From the NCBI GenBank assembly GCA_037783415.1, contig JAZGTN010000062.1, positions 1,837,501 through 1,901,500 on the forward strand: 64,000 nucleotides of DNA, read 5' to 3'. Under the pieces are notes generated by a model. It ran no database searches. It saw only the letters and a list, made by a program, of their open reading frames with translations, and had not been told where the DNA came from. Below are positions 12,201 through 27,200 of this stretch, piece by piece. The position numbers were made by a program, and so were the translations under genes. How positions within the stretch are numbered: the first letter of the stretch is position 1; the number at the start of each line of letters is the position of its first letter. Source of the stretch: Leptasterias polaris (lineage: Eukaryota; Echinodermata; Asteroidea; Forcipulatida; Asteriidae).

Positions 12201-15200
12201 ATGTAGACATGTTTGTTTAATGGATCAGGTATGCGTCTGGCGCTAGCTGACGCTGGAGACCAAGCAGTGGAAGACGCTAACTTCATCGAGTCCCTGGCAG
12301 ATGCCGGCATCTTACGTCTCTACACTTTCCTAGAGTGGACCAAGGAGATGCTTGCTGAGGAGAGTGGTCTCCGTAAGGGTCCCAAGGACAGCTTTCATGA
12401 CCGGGTGTTCACCAGCGAGATAAATTACGGGATACTGGAAGCTGAGAAGGCCTATGAGAAGATGATGTTTAAGGAGGCGTTGAGGATTGGATTCTTTGAG
12501 TTTCAGGTCAGTCAGATTGATTTAACTACATGTAGTTCATGCAAGCATTTTTTCGACTTTTAACCATACCACCCATGTTATTATTTTCAAAAACCTGAAC
12601 AAATTTTTGAGGTTGAATATTATTGTTGAAACGAAACCATTAGAAAGTAAAGACACAAAAACATGGTTCTGCCAAAAGTTTATTAGGCCTAAAATCCATG
12701 TGTCCGTCATGCATTGTGCATACTGTGCAGTGTGCAATCCTTTAAAATGAAAACACACGCCAAGCAATACACATACTGATTTTATGGATAGCGCAGTGTG
12801 CAATACGGATACCTGTAGTTATGTCCAATGCTTGGCGTGTATTTTTATTTGCACACATTGTGCACTATGCTTTACGCCAACACAAAAATCAAGTTGTTGC
12901 TTTAAATGCAGAAACTGGTAACCAAACAATAAAAAAGATGCCGCGTGTGTAGTTGGCTAAGTTCCACGATGCTGCTCACCACTTCAATTATGGAACTTCT
13001 AAAGGAGCAAAGGTCATGAAGTTAGACCCTGTTTGTGACTGGTGTCCTGCTAATGTTTGCTTATCAGAGAAATTGCAAAGCTATATTTTCTTAGTAGTGC
13101 TTCTTTGGCCCTCCTATTTCCCTAGTGCTTCTATGGCCCTCCTATTGGCCGAGCGGATAAGAGCACCTGACTCAAGCTCCGGTATTTCTGTTCAGCAGAG
13201 TGTTTGTTCGAGTCCCGGTCGCGACACCTGTGTCCTTGAGCAAGACACTTAACCATTATTGCTACGTCCCGGACGTAAAGCCGTAGGTCCCGTGTGTTGT
13301 GTAATGCACGTAAAAGAATGCAGTGCACGTATCGAAAAGAGAAGGGGTTCGCCCCGGTGCTCCTTCCTGGTTTGATTGGCAGCATATTGCACCACAGCAC
13401 CTTGTAAACCATTACATGGTGCTATGTAAAGGAGTAGGTCTCATACTTCACAAACATAGCTCCACATACCTTGCAGGAAAATACTGACTGTTGAAGCGCA
13501 ATGAGCGTCACTGCGTGACAGATATGAGTGCTGTATAAGAAGCCACTATTATTATTACTTTTGTTATTATTATCCCATTCTATAAAAAAAAAACACCAAT
13601 AATATTTATTCAATTTTCACTATCTGTCCAGGCTGCCAGAGACAGGTATCGTGAGCGAGCGACTGACGGGATGCACCATGATTTGATCATGCGATTCATT
13701 GAATGTCAAACTCTCTTGCTCAGCCCCATCTGTCCATTTCTCTGTGATCACATATGGGGCCTGCTGAAGCATGTAAGTACATTTACCTTCTCTTGTATTA
13801 CTTTAACTCTGGTGTTTCTGATCCGCAGAGTATGGGTTTGAGTCACGTTCAGGACAATTGTGTCCGTTAACAAGATAATTTACTAGAATTACTTTGTCCT
13901 TTGGATGGTACATTAAACCTGTGTAGTAGGATTAGTGGTGCACGTAAAAGAACCCAGAAGACTTATTGTGGAAGAGTACAGGGTTAACCTCGGTGTTTCT
14001 GGTTCACGTAGCAAGCACCCTTGTTGACAGTTTTGCCCAGGCTTGTTAGCTATAGTGATTAAGTTCATTTCTGAGGCATCCTTGATTTCATGACCAGAAA
14101 TATGTAATAACAGTAATTTGTTTTGCTGCCCTTTCCAATAAAATGGGTATACCGGGTTGATTTGATTCGTTCTTTCTGTCCATGCTGGACTGCAGTTGTT
14201 TAATGAATGTTGCCTCTATGAAATACATTTCTTGCCTCTATGAAATACATTTCTTGCCTCCAAAGGCTTCAAAAACAGATGTGCAAGGCTAGTATTTCAG
14301 ATGACAAAACACTCCCACACCTCACCACAGCTAAGACAATTACACCAGCTCCCAAGAGCTCTACAAATCAATAAATCACAGCGCTCCAGACATTGCTCCA
14401 GATTATCTCTCTTCACTTCTTGCAACCCATGACTGCTCTCACTCCCATCATGGTTTATCACTCATTCTTTATTGATCACAAAATATTTTCTTGGCTATAA
14501 ATGACAAAATGAACTCCTGGTATCTTTCTTTTAAAATGCTGTGAATTTCTATGTTATTTTATGTTTTTGTAGAAAGAGTCGATCATGAAAGCTAGGTGGC
14601 CAAAAGCCGGCAAAGTTGACGATAAACTGCTGAGGTCATCTGAGTATCTCATGAACTCCGCCCATGACTTCCGTCTACGCTTCAAGAATTTCATGATCCC
14701 TCCCAAGGGAAAGGTAAGGTAACCTCTTGAATATCTGATGTCACACTTTGGGGCTTGTGAATAACGCCTGATACCAGCCTTGAGTGCCTGGCAGGATCCT
14801 GCCAGATGCACCTTTGACCTTGCATCCCATTCACACTGACGGAGATTCGTAGGCTATACACACGTGTACACACATGACATTGTGAATTAAACAACATTAC
14901 ATACAAACATTACGCACACACAGAAGCAGACAATCAAAAGTACTCTTAACTGCAGGTGTGAAGATGACAAATTACGTCACTTCGAAGCAGACCAATCATA
15001 ACACAGAAATTGAAAGCTTACATCACTGCAAGTTTATCCAATGATATCATTGGGCCTGTAAGACCAGTGCCTGTCCTTAGGGACCAGTCTAGGTGACCTC
15101 TATGCTTTGTGAGACAATCCTGTAAAGTATGATACAGGTTTGGTAATGATTAAAAATAATTTCAAACTTTTCAATCTATTACATAACATTTTATAAACTT

Positions 15201-18200
15201 TGACATACATCCATAGAGTTAAACCCATCCAGTAGTTGACCAGATATCAGATGGCATAAGCCGAACCATAACCTTCGTTCTTTCCCCCCTTCAAGTAGTT
15301 CATTAATCGATTTGGTTTGGTTCTTAAAGACTTATGTCAGTAGTGTCGGTTAACCGAAGGTTCTTACAGACTTATGTCAGTAGTGTCGGTTAACTGAAGG
15401 TTCTTAAAGACTTATGTCAGTAGTGTCGGTTAACCGAAGGTTCTTACAGACTTATGTCAGTAGTGTCGGTTAACCGAAGGTTCTTACAGACTTATGTCAG
15501 TAGTGTCGTTTAACCGAATTATCGTAAAAAAACCTGTTGAAATCTATTTCCAAATTTCCTTAACGGTTTAACAAAGCCAAGAGTAAAGAATTTATCTTAA
15601 TTCCCTACAAACTGTAACACATTAGTTTCAATCCCCTACGATTTGTTATATATTTTGCTTCGTACTCGGCCACACCTGCAGTTTGTGATTTGGTGACTGT
15701 GAAGACTGTCTGTAGTGTTCGATTTTTTAATTCTGATCGGTCCTTGAAAGTGTGTTGACATGTTCTTGTTATCCATATCGGCTCATAGCTCGGATTGGAA
15801 TCGGTAGAAACAGTTAAAAGGTTAACCGGAAGTTACAAGTTCCGTTTTACTGTTTAGGAATATAAATGTAGATGCACAGCCCTAGTTAAAACAAAATGGA
15901 GATATAACATTTTTGGGGGGACATGACTGCATACGCATGTATTTATTTATACCTACAGAAAGGTGCAGCCCCACCACCAAGACCCACCCATGGAACCCTC
16001 TATGTGGCCAAGACTTACCCCCCCTGGCAACATGCTGTCCTCTCAACTCTCAGGAAATTGTATGATGTAAGTACACATGATCTTTTAAACTTAATTATTT
16101 CTTGGATTACGTCCAACACATCAAATTGTCCCCATATGAAGACCCTGCAAATCTTGCACGTATTCAAACTTCTTGGCCTAAGTTATATTTGTGCGCAATT
16201 CTGTTTCTTCAAATACTTTAGTTTAATCTACAATCCTGGTCATAATTTGTTGGGCCCCATACCCCCAATCAATGTTGACTCTCATTGTGCAGTCTGCGCT
16301 CCAGCCGGGTTGTTACTAATATAATTTTACTCATTATTATTATACATTCGGCCGAGAAACTGACTTTCATGTTACCATTAAACCTATGCAATGGTCGCAC
16401 AAATTCGGGCGTGATTGGCAAAGTTGTTTTTTTCAGAAATAAGTGTCCCAAGTTTGAAATTGTTGTTTCAATATAAATATTTTGACAAATTATTTGCATT
16501 GATATGAAAATTGAAATTGTGTTTGTAACAAATTGCTATGGGTATTTCATTTTTTCAAGAATTTTGTACAAACAGAATTTGAAAAGATTTGATTTCACAG
16601 AAAAGTTCAAGTTCTCTCTTGTTTTGTTGATACGCGTAAGACTTGCACAGTCTACGTGAGTCTTTTAAAAAAGGGACTTGAATTAATGATTGAAGTGTTG
16701 GAAATGGGGCAAACGTTTACTTCAACCGATCATACATGAAGTTTGAAATTGTATATTCAGTTTGTGGTAACACCATGTGTGTATATCTACTTTGCTGTGT
16801 AGATTTGCTCTTGAGAACTTGACTTGCTATTCATTCTACTGCCAAGGAGCAGATTTTGGAATTCAGGAGACTACTGAAAAAACTGTCCTGCTTATTATGT
16901 ACTACCTCTGCAAAAGATTTGATTTTTAAATTAATTTTTGTTGTTGTCACTTTTAGAGCAACTCAAGCAGCTTTCCAGAGAATAAAGAGATTCTTGCCCA
17001 GCTCAAATCCAACGAGCTCCTTAAGAAGTTCATGAAGAAGGTCATGCCTTTTGTACAACACGTCAAGGTAAGAAACTTACAATCAGTTTGAAGGAATAAC
17101 AGAATGGGTCAGGCTGGTGTTCTAGGGTTAAAGCCGTCCACAACGGGTTATTCCATGAAACTGCTAACCAAGGGATTCTACCATGAGGGCGCCGTAAATG
17201 CAGAATTCCGTGGTAAGCAGCCAGTTCCATGGAATCCAGCTGGAAGGCTGTGTGATTGCTTTGTTTTCAGGATCCATTGCCAGGGCGTCCTGTCTTTGAA
17301 CATTCTGCTAGCCTTAAGTAATTGGCTGGTGTGGCATCCAGCACCATGAAAACAGACCCACAGCGGGGAAGCCAGTTGTGCCTTTACCAACTTGAGAAAA
17401 CGACTTGAGAAACAATGTTAAATATTTAGTTATTCAACCTGTGTAAATGGTGTATGTTTGCAGATCGTGTAAACTGACACAATATATATCCTTTTTTACA
17501 TGTAGGCAATGCATGTATGGACAGTAATAAACCCAGCTAACTCTGTTGATATGGGGGCGGTTGATTAAACCGCAAGTAGTTCAATTCACGTATTGTTTTC
17601 TGTTTACATCAGTGGTTGTGTGACAGAGAAAAACTTCATAATGTTACTTTTATTCACGGATTTAAAGAACAACAATGGCAGTGATGAGACCTGGGCCCAA
17701 TTTCATAGAGCTGCTTATGCAAACAATTTTGCTTACAAATTTTGTGCTTGGCAAAAATTTGCAGGATACCAGTCAGAAATTGTGCTTATGATATGGTATT
17801 TTGGCTGGTGACCGTATTCTGATGAGCATAGTTTTGTTATGCTTAGCTACTTTTTGTGGTTAAGCAGGTCTATGGAATTGTGCCCTGTTCCTGGGGAAAA
17901 ATATACTTTCTGCATGTAACACATGTTAGGGTTCTTCCCAGGATTTTTCAAAACTGTTGTGTAGAGCATTCTGAACAATTTTTCTTTTAAAGTTTGGCCG
18001 AAGCGCGCTGTTTAAAACAAGGCTGTCAGAATTTCTTTTTACTTGATGTTTATGTTTGGTTTCAAAATCTCTACTGTGCATCCTGGAGCATTTAAAATAT
18101 TTTTTTTTAATGTGATCTTAATTATATATAAAATTGTATATAGTTTATTTGGGGGGCCCGCAGTTTGCCTGTATTGGCCCGATGCGCGAACTTGTGCATG

Positions 18201-21200
18201 GGTGAGAACTTTGATTATGTTTTGTCCGAGTCAGATGTCCGATGACAAATTACTCTTAATTTGGAATATTGGCATCTCTGCATCATGAACAGGTTCTATA
18301 AAATCCTGTTTTATTTTCACGTTTTTGACTAATTTGTGAAGTTTGGTTTGAAGGACTGCAAAGAACAATTTATATAATTTCAAGTCATAAACCCGGAGGA
18401 AACTGATTGTGTAAACTTTAAATAATTTTAGTTTGAACAAAGAAAATTGACTAGAGTGGGACTTATTATTTAGCCCTATTATTGGCGGTCTCCCTATTTT
18501 GTCAAAATCTTTGTTCGGGGGTGCCAGTCAGAAGCCATACAACCTGTAACTGCCATATAGCCAGGGATCACAACCAAGTTTACGATACAACCTGGGAAGC
18601 AGCAGAAGAGGGATCACCCTAAGGGGATCCAATTGTTTATTTAGAATATCAATTAAGAAACCACAGTCTTAATATATTGATATCTACTAAAAAAAAATCT
18701 TACTGTCACTGTGAGAGATTAAAAGAAAGATTTTACCTGTACATTGCAGGAAAATGTGGCGAAATCGGGAATTAGGGCGATGGACTTGACAATGGAGTTT
18801 GATGAGAAAGTTGTCCTGGAAACAAACATCGCATATCTGACCAGCACTCTTGAGGTAAGTGTCATTAGGCTAAGGCTAGTTTTGAATTAGCGGCTTAGGC
18901 TGCGGCTCAATCAACGTGTTAACGTGTTGAAGCATAGGCTGCCCCTAACAACATCCTTAGAAACAGCCACAGACGCCATTTTGGACGTGGCCTTGTATAA
19001 AAAACTTGAGCAGAATTTTGTCCTTAAAAAAAACTATTTGAGTAGTGGAGTAATTCAGGCAGTGGATCCAGGTACTGGTGTATCACAAAAATGGTTAGTC
19101 GTTCAGAATAATCAGTGTTTACAAAATTATATCTTTTTTCAAAATTATTGGTGGTTGGGTCAAAAGAAATAAGTGAAAATAGAAATTTTGCAATTAAAAT
19201 AATAGGAAAACCAAAAATTAAGCAGAAAAATACCCAGAATCTTTTCCAGATTGTCTGCCATGTCTGTGCTGTCCATTGTTATCAGTCAAGCTCAATCTTT
19301 AGCTGACCTCCGTGCATGATGGGGAGATGGCACAAATATCCTCAACTACAAAGTTGCATGTTGAAAGCCAGGAAAAACCATTGAAAACTCCCGAGTTAGG
19401 ATAACATTTTAGATTTGACGCATTACTTTATTCTTCAGTGTATAAATTGTCTATCAATACTTGGGTTGCAAAAAGTGTTGCAACTGGCATTCGAACCCAC
19501 ACTCCGTTGACTCAGCATCCAGAACTTGAGTTTGATGCGCTTGACCACACGGCCAAGTAACATCCATTTTGTCACAGAAAATTAAGTTATCTTTGAAAAA
19601 TGAAACACTATTGGTCCAAGTTATTCCTGTGGTTGTGTAGCAAACAAATACACGTCTATATGGGGCTTTTAACTTTTGAAATTGGCAAGAATCTCAATTT
19701 AAAATATTTGGTATTTGGACTACCTTCTATGAAGTTGACTTCTATCTAGGGCAAACTCTTAGCAACGAAATGTATATTTTCAATTACAGGCACATGTTTT
19801 CTCACTCAAATTTGTTCTTTTGTGGAGAGATGAACAATCCAATTGACAGATGCAAGTTCAACCGGAATGTTGTTTGAATCCTGGTTATGCATGTCGATGG
19901 TGATGTTGTCTTTGGGAAATATGCCACACCATAAATTGCTTCTCTTCATCCAGGTGTAATAGTCAGAACCATTAAGTGCTGATATAATAGCATTATTATT
20001 TGATAAAACAGCTCAGTAGTTGCCCGAGGCTGTATGCATCACAAGGAATTGAGATTGTTTTAGGAATGTTTTTTTATATATGCCTTATCATCATTTGGTG
20101 CTGGATATGTGGCGCGGTATACCACTCCTTTTGTGTCTTCATTGTGTTCTCGGAATCTCAGGAATTCTTTTGAGGATTTTAATGGGTACTTCTGTACAAA
20201 GGGGGAAGAGGGTGTAAGGGTGTTAGGGTATGGGAACATTTGGGGGCGGGATGGGGGAGGTACCATATATCGGGCATTGTGTGCATTTTTTGCTTACTAA
20301 AAGTAAAATCCAGCACTTACAGTAACAAATCAATACCATGCTTAATGCAATTATTTCAAAGGTTATCGAAGGATATTTGCTTGTGCATCCTGCATGTTAC
20401 TAAGCACTCTTAGCTTACTGAGCTTACAGAAATTTTGTGCCAACTCTGCAAGTGGAGCATGGTGACCATAAGCGATGAATTATGCAGTAAGCAGAGCCTT
20501 GATATTGATCCAGGGCCCCAATTTCATAAAGCCTGTAAGCACAAAAAACTTGCTAAGCACAGACAAATATTGCTTAGCAGAAACTGGTTCCCAGCCAAAA
20601 TACCATAAAGTTTACACTGTTGCCACTGGTGCCCCACTCATTTTTCGCTTAGCAAATAAATTAGCTAGAGAGCGTTTTCTGCTAAACAGCTTTATGAAAT
20701 TGAGCCTTGAACATTTGCAAGCAATCTCCACAAGGCCTCATCATTTATTGAAATAAGCAAGTCTGACACGATCCCAATTTCATAGAGCTGCTTAAGCACA
20801 AATAGTAGCTGAGCACAACAAAATTATGCTTATCAGAGCAAGGTTACCCCAGCCAAAATACCATGTCACATGTACAATCTTTGACTGGTATCCTGCATAT
20901 ATTTGCTAAGCAGAAATTGTTTAAAGGCAGAGTTTACTTTCGGTAATTAGTCTACAAGTTAATGACAGTCAAATCTTACTTGGTAAGGAGCACTGGAGAG
21001 CCGTTGATACATGTAGTATAAAACATTGTGAGAAACAACTCCCTTTGAAGTAGTGTAGTTTGAGAGAAAGGGGTAAACGGTTCACTCACAAATTTGGGGC
21101 TTGAAGCCTTTCTCAGGGGTATCAGGCATCTGAAAGCACAAAAATCTATGCAACAAAGGTGTTTTTTCTTTCATTTTTTTCTTGCAACTTCGATGACCAA

Positions 21201-24200
21201 TTGAGTCCAAATTTTCACAGGTTTGTTAATTTATGCATATATTTTGATACACCAAGTGAGGATACTGGGCCCAATTTCATGGCTCTACTTACCGTAAGCA
21301 AAGAATCGGCGCTTACGACAGCAGGGAATTCCGCGCTTACGTCAAGCGTATTTTACGGGTTAGCAGGGAATCTTTGCTTGTGCGCTTGCGTAGTCCACGT
21401 TACTAGGCATTCTACGCTTACATAGCTAGCGCAGAAATTCTGAGCTTGCTCGGTAAGTGGAGAATGGTGATTGCAAGCGCAGAATTTGGCGGTAAGCAGA
21501 TTCATGAAATTAGGCCCGGGTCTTTGACAATTCCCAAAAGTATACCCTGCCTTTAGGCAATATTTTCTGCTTAAGCAGCTCTATGAAGTTGGATAAAGTT
21601 GTTTAGCAGAAAATTCTGCTTAGCAAATTGTTTTCTGCTTAGTAAAAAATAGCAGGGAACCAGTCACAACCAATATACATTATATGGTATTTTGGCAGGC
21701 AACCTGTTTCTGCTTAGCAAGATTTTTCTGTACTAAGCAATATTTTGCTTGTAACAGCTTTATGAATTTGAGCCCTGGTAAGCAAATTTTTGTGCTTAAA
21801 GGTATTATACAGGATTGGCAGAGCTGACAAAATAATCACAGACAGTGTTCATGTTTTGTGTAATCAACCACATACATGAAATAACAAACCTGTGAAAATT
21901 TGAGCTCAATTGGTCATCGAGGTCACGAGAAAATAGTGAAAAGAGACCTTATGTGTTTTCTGTTTTTCAAACATAGATTTTATTATCGCGCGCGATAAAA
22001 ACTATTGTTTTACTCATTTCTCAGAAATGATAGCATTTTAGGCAGAAATATTTTAAGGAACCCTTTTTACCATTACTTACTTTAAATCATGTAAGTTATG
22101 TGTGAATCTGTGAACCTTTGTGTTTTTCGATCTTACCAATAGTGTACAGGGCCTTTAAGTTACCATAAAATCTCAGTAAGCAAAGTATATTTCATAAGTG
22201 ATCAAAAAGATTTCATCTTTAATTGGGTATTTTGGACACAAATGTTGCCACTCACCAGCATACAAAAGCACGTTCACTACTCAGAACGTGACAATTTCTG
22301 CTCAGGAATTCACGCATGAACAAAAAAAGGTTGCAGCGGTCTCATTAATAAATTTGTGATTTCCTTGAGTTCAGTGTCACCCAATTGAACACAAAGGCCT
22401 CCATCAACAAGCAATTAACGCTCCGTTCTGGGAAAAAAAGACAGACAAAAAATCATACCATTTTAACTACTTGTTGATGTTGCAACCTTCAAGTGAATCG
22501 ATAATGATGTTATTGGGCCGTGTATGATCATCATTAGAGTTGCCATGGGAACGCTTTCCTAAACAATCAAATATCAAGGCAGCTCATGTATTCATGTATG
22601 GTGATAAACTCTGAAAGCCCTGACAACACACATGCATAGTTAAAAAGGCACTGCCAGCTAGTCAGGATTTCACCTTAAAATGTCTTGCTTCAGAAACAAG
22701 AACATTCATGCATCAAAATCCATCTACAGATACTGACAAAGAAATTTGAAGTTGTCCTGAAAATTGTATTTAGTCTCTTGTAGGTGAGCTCTAAAAATGC
22801 TGCAAAATTACCTTTGTTTCTTGGGGGGGGGGGGGGTTAAGTTGGGGTAGAGTAATAAGAAAGAAATTTCAAAACCAGGCACTTCTTGCCAAAACTCAGA
22901 ACTGGGTTTATTTGCCCATCAAATAGATGAGAATAATACCTTTCAAATAATACCTAATAGACTGGGCAAGTCTGGCGCGTATCGGAAACTAAAAAACCAG
23001 TCGAACAAAGACTATAGTTTGCTATGAAATAAAATGTTCTCATTAAACTCTATTTACACACAATCTTTGAAAATTAAAATATATACATGACGGGGATGCT
23101 TATTTTTTTAGAAACCCCATTTGCCAATCACGCCCGAATTTGTGCGACAAGTACATAGGTTCAACTACAACATGAATGTCAAAATTCTTCATTGTTTAAC
23201 ATGTTTAATACAAGTAATAGGACACGGAGGTCAAGTTCCAAAATGATGGGTAGGATAACCACGTGTAAGTCCATAAACATAACCATGGGTCCTCCCTTCA
23301 CCCAGTACTTTGGGAGCATGGGAATTCGTTTATCACTTGTTTATGTGACATTCTATTCAGGGATGTGATTTCTCTGTTTTTAACCTCCAAAACAAAGCTG
23401 TGGTTTCCATTCCACCAAATCTTCATGCAGAGCTCGGTATCCAACCCCTTAGCCACCGAAGACGAGTAGCTGGCCTAACAGTTTTCAAAAAAATTCAGTG
23501 CTCTCTTTTACCCCATCCACTTGACAGTCTCAAACTTCCTCTAAAAACAGCACTCCGCTCTACTAGGCAATCATGTACACAACATCAAGATACTGTCATC
23601 ATCCCCAAATCACGCACGTCTCAACATCAGAGATCCTTCATATCATCCTGTGCCAGGCTTTGGAACTCACTACCTGCTTCTGTCGTTGTAGCCCAGTCTT
23701 TCAAGTCCAGGTTATCCTTATGAACATGCCCCCTGCTCAGAACTTATGAACTCTAGCTGTAGTTTATTACTATTAGCTTCTTGTTCACTTGAGTAAGGTT
23801 TAAACAAACAAACAAACAAAAACTTAAATCCCATCTTCTTTTTGCCCCCCTTGAAAAAAATTGTAATATTAATAGTTATAATTTTTTTTTTTTTTTTTTA
23901 CTTTTTACTTGAGAACAAATTCATAAAAAGATGAAGATAAAACATATAAATAACGCCCCAGATTGCAGAGTAGGGTTTTTAAAACCAAAGATACAAATTA
24001 TAAGTGGGCTTCAGGCTCGCAAGTTTTTGAGCTCGCAAGCTTTCACAATTTGCGCTCAGAGTTCAGGTTTTTTGTCAACAGCCTATCACATCCCTGTCTA
24101 TTCCATATGATGGGAGTTAGCATGTGTTATTTGAATGAATAGGAATTCCATTTATTTCATCCGTATTTGTTTTATGTGCTCATTTTCCAGTGGGTAGATT

Positions 24201-27200
24201 CCTTATGTAATGTGCATTTGAACATGTATGGAATTTATGCATTGTAAATCAATCAATTAAGTTTATTTTGAAAAATACTGATAGATTATAGTTAAAAAGA
24301 ACTGTTTCACACTTAACATAAAACAAAGAATGACTTTGACTTCTTCTTTTTTAATGTTCTTTACATTTTTCTTTGTTATTTCTTAAAAGTGAGGTTGTCC
24401 TTTGCAAAGAGACCAAAGTAGCCTGGTACTATAACGAGCATTGCATGAGAATAAAACCTTTGTCTTCAGGGAATAAGACATGAGATGGTTCTCTCACAAA
24501 TAAAGTATAGATCCATTGCACAAAGTGCAGCGCACTTACACGTGCGTCTCCTGTCCGCCGGAAATGAAGGTTTAACAAGGTTTTGGAAGTGTGTGCGGCG
24601 ACACATTGTTGGGGAATTACTGAATAGATTTGCGGTGGTAGTGTACAGATACGACTCAGGAACAGCGATTGGAGTTTCCTTTGAATTGCTCGAATTGGTC
24701 TGAAGGTCAAAAACGTTATTTAAAGCCAGGAGGTATTATACAGGATTGGTAATGTTAAAAAACATTGTTTGTATTTTTGTCTGAAAGCTTACTGATTATG
24801 AAGTTCATACTAGAACCATTTTTTTCTGTGGAATATTTCCCTCTGAAGTGAAGTCATATTTGAGGAAACTGTATCTGAACACCTAAAAAAAAACAACAAC
24901 AGTTGATTTCGGTTGTTACAACCAAAATTAAGGCTATGTGTTTACATGCTGAAAATTGTTCGTGGTTTTTCACTATTTTCTCCTGATTCACAAAACAGCT
25001 TAAGCCAAAGTTTCCACATGTTTGTTATTTCATGTCAGTGTTGTATGACTCGAGTCCAGGACTCGGACTCGAGTCCGTCTCGAGTCACAATTTCGGTGAC
25101 TCGGACTTGACTCGAGTCACGTCTGCAAAAGACTCGGACTCGGACTCGGACTCGACTATCATGACTCGGACTTGTCCCCGAGGACTCGTGACTCGAGTCA
25201 CGTATTTTCACAAACAATATGTATTAAAAACAATTCCGATGATCCGATCGTCATTCCCGGAGTGCACATGGAGTTAACGTCTAGCACAATAAATAAGTAC
25301 ACTGTCGTATGGTGTTACAAGTAATAGTGTTCGTGATTATTGTGTAAATGGCCATCTAGCGTAGCGCTGTAGCGCGTGTATGTTCGATTCGTATGTTCAA
25401 TACGCATAATAACACTGGGATGCACGACACCAGTATTATGCTGGTATTCTGTCAACATTAACACCATAGCCACTGCTTGTGCTACCAGGGAAATGGCATG
25501 TCTGGTACCTGTAAAACACAGCCTGCATATTGCACTGTGATGGCTGTGTGTTGTTTACACCAGTTTCTACACATGGTCGACACACACACACGACGTCAAG
25601 TTTGGTCACGTCACTAGTAAAAAGTAGTACAACATTTTTTTAATCATGGCGTCTGCCGTTCCGCCCCGTATTGTTTCTTTTGGTTATACCAACTTTAACA
25701 AAAACTTTAACAGAACTTTGTTTAAAATAAATGTGTTTTATTTTGTCATTTCCAATTCTTATTTTACGACATTTGGTTTGCAATCAATATTTAAACAAGT
25801 GACTCGTGACTCGGACTCGGACTCGGACCAAGTGACTCGGACCAAGTGACTCGGGACTCGGACTCGACACAGGTGACTCGACTACAACACTGCTTCATGT
25901 AAATGGTTGATCACACAAAACATGAACACTGTCTGCGACTACTTTGTCAGCTCTACCAATCCTGTATAATACCCTTTAAGTGTTGTAGTTGGCCAGCTAT
26001 TACAGATGTTATTTCAGGAAACTAACATTCATTCCAATTCTCAAGTTGTCAAGAGGCTACTGTTGAAAAACTATTCAAGGAAAAACTGTTATTCCAGTGT
26101 TGTTTTTTTCTCATTTGAAGAACAAAAACATGGAACAATTGGAATGACTGTTGTTTAGTTACTGCATTTTAGTTACCAATCCGGTTCTTTTCAATGAAAA
26201 TAGTCAGCTGATATTGAGTCGAAGTTAGCGTGAATTCGTTCTTCATTTTTAGGGTTGGGACATTTAACTACATTGTACTTAACTGTAAACAAACGTTGAA
26301 ATCTATTTCCAAATTTCATTACAGTTAACCAAATCAAAATTTCATTTTCTTTAAAATGTTAACCCTAGACACTATCCAGGGAGAACGATTCACATCCTAA
26401 ATGTTGGTGAAAGGTTTATAGTTCCCATTGCTGAACAATTTGACATTTGACCTGTTTGTTTTGAATGCAGCTTGAGGGTCTTGAGGTCAAGTTTAGCTCA
26501 GATGCAACTGAGAAGATTCAAGAGGAATGCTGTCCGGGGAAGCCTTTCTGTCTATTCAGGACAGAGGTAACAACTTTTTTATTTTTTAGAACAAACTCTC
26601 TGATTTTGTTTTGTTTTGACATACGTACCAATTAACTTAAAGAAAATTTTTATTTTGAAATTCCTTGTGTGTTGTCATTGCACTGTTTTGAACAGTAGGT
26701 TTGTAAACAAATGTTATGTACTCTGCCAAAAATCAAAAACAAAATCTTGTTCTCCATTGAGACCTTGCTAAATAGCATGGCAAATGTAAAAATTGATGGG
26801 TTAATTCTTAGACTCTAAACAATTACATCAATGACCACACCTCTTGAAGGTATGCTTTTTGAAGGACTCTCCATGCATAACAAGGCTGGATGGCCACTTC
26901 AAGGTGAGGGCTACACTTAACTGGTTTGGGCTGTTGACCCAACTCAACTGTCCCCAGGGGCACTTTGCTACCTACACCTGGAGCTGAAACAGAGTTACAT
27001 GTACCCCCTTTACAGTCCGTAAGGATGTAGGCATGGATATCATCCACTAGGAGCCTGGCTGGTAGAGCAGAATGCACTACCTTCCCAATTTTTCACGAAG
27101 CAATTATGGTTAAGTGCCTATTGCTCAAGGGCACAAGGGTCATGACCGGGATTCAAACCCATACTATGCTGCTGACAATACCAGAGCTTGGCCACGACAC

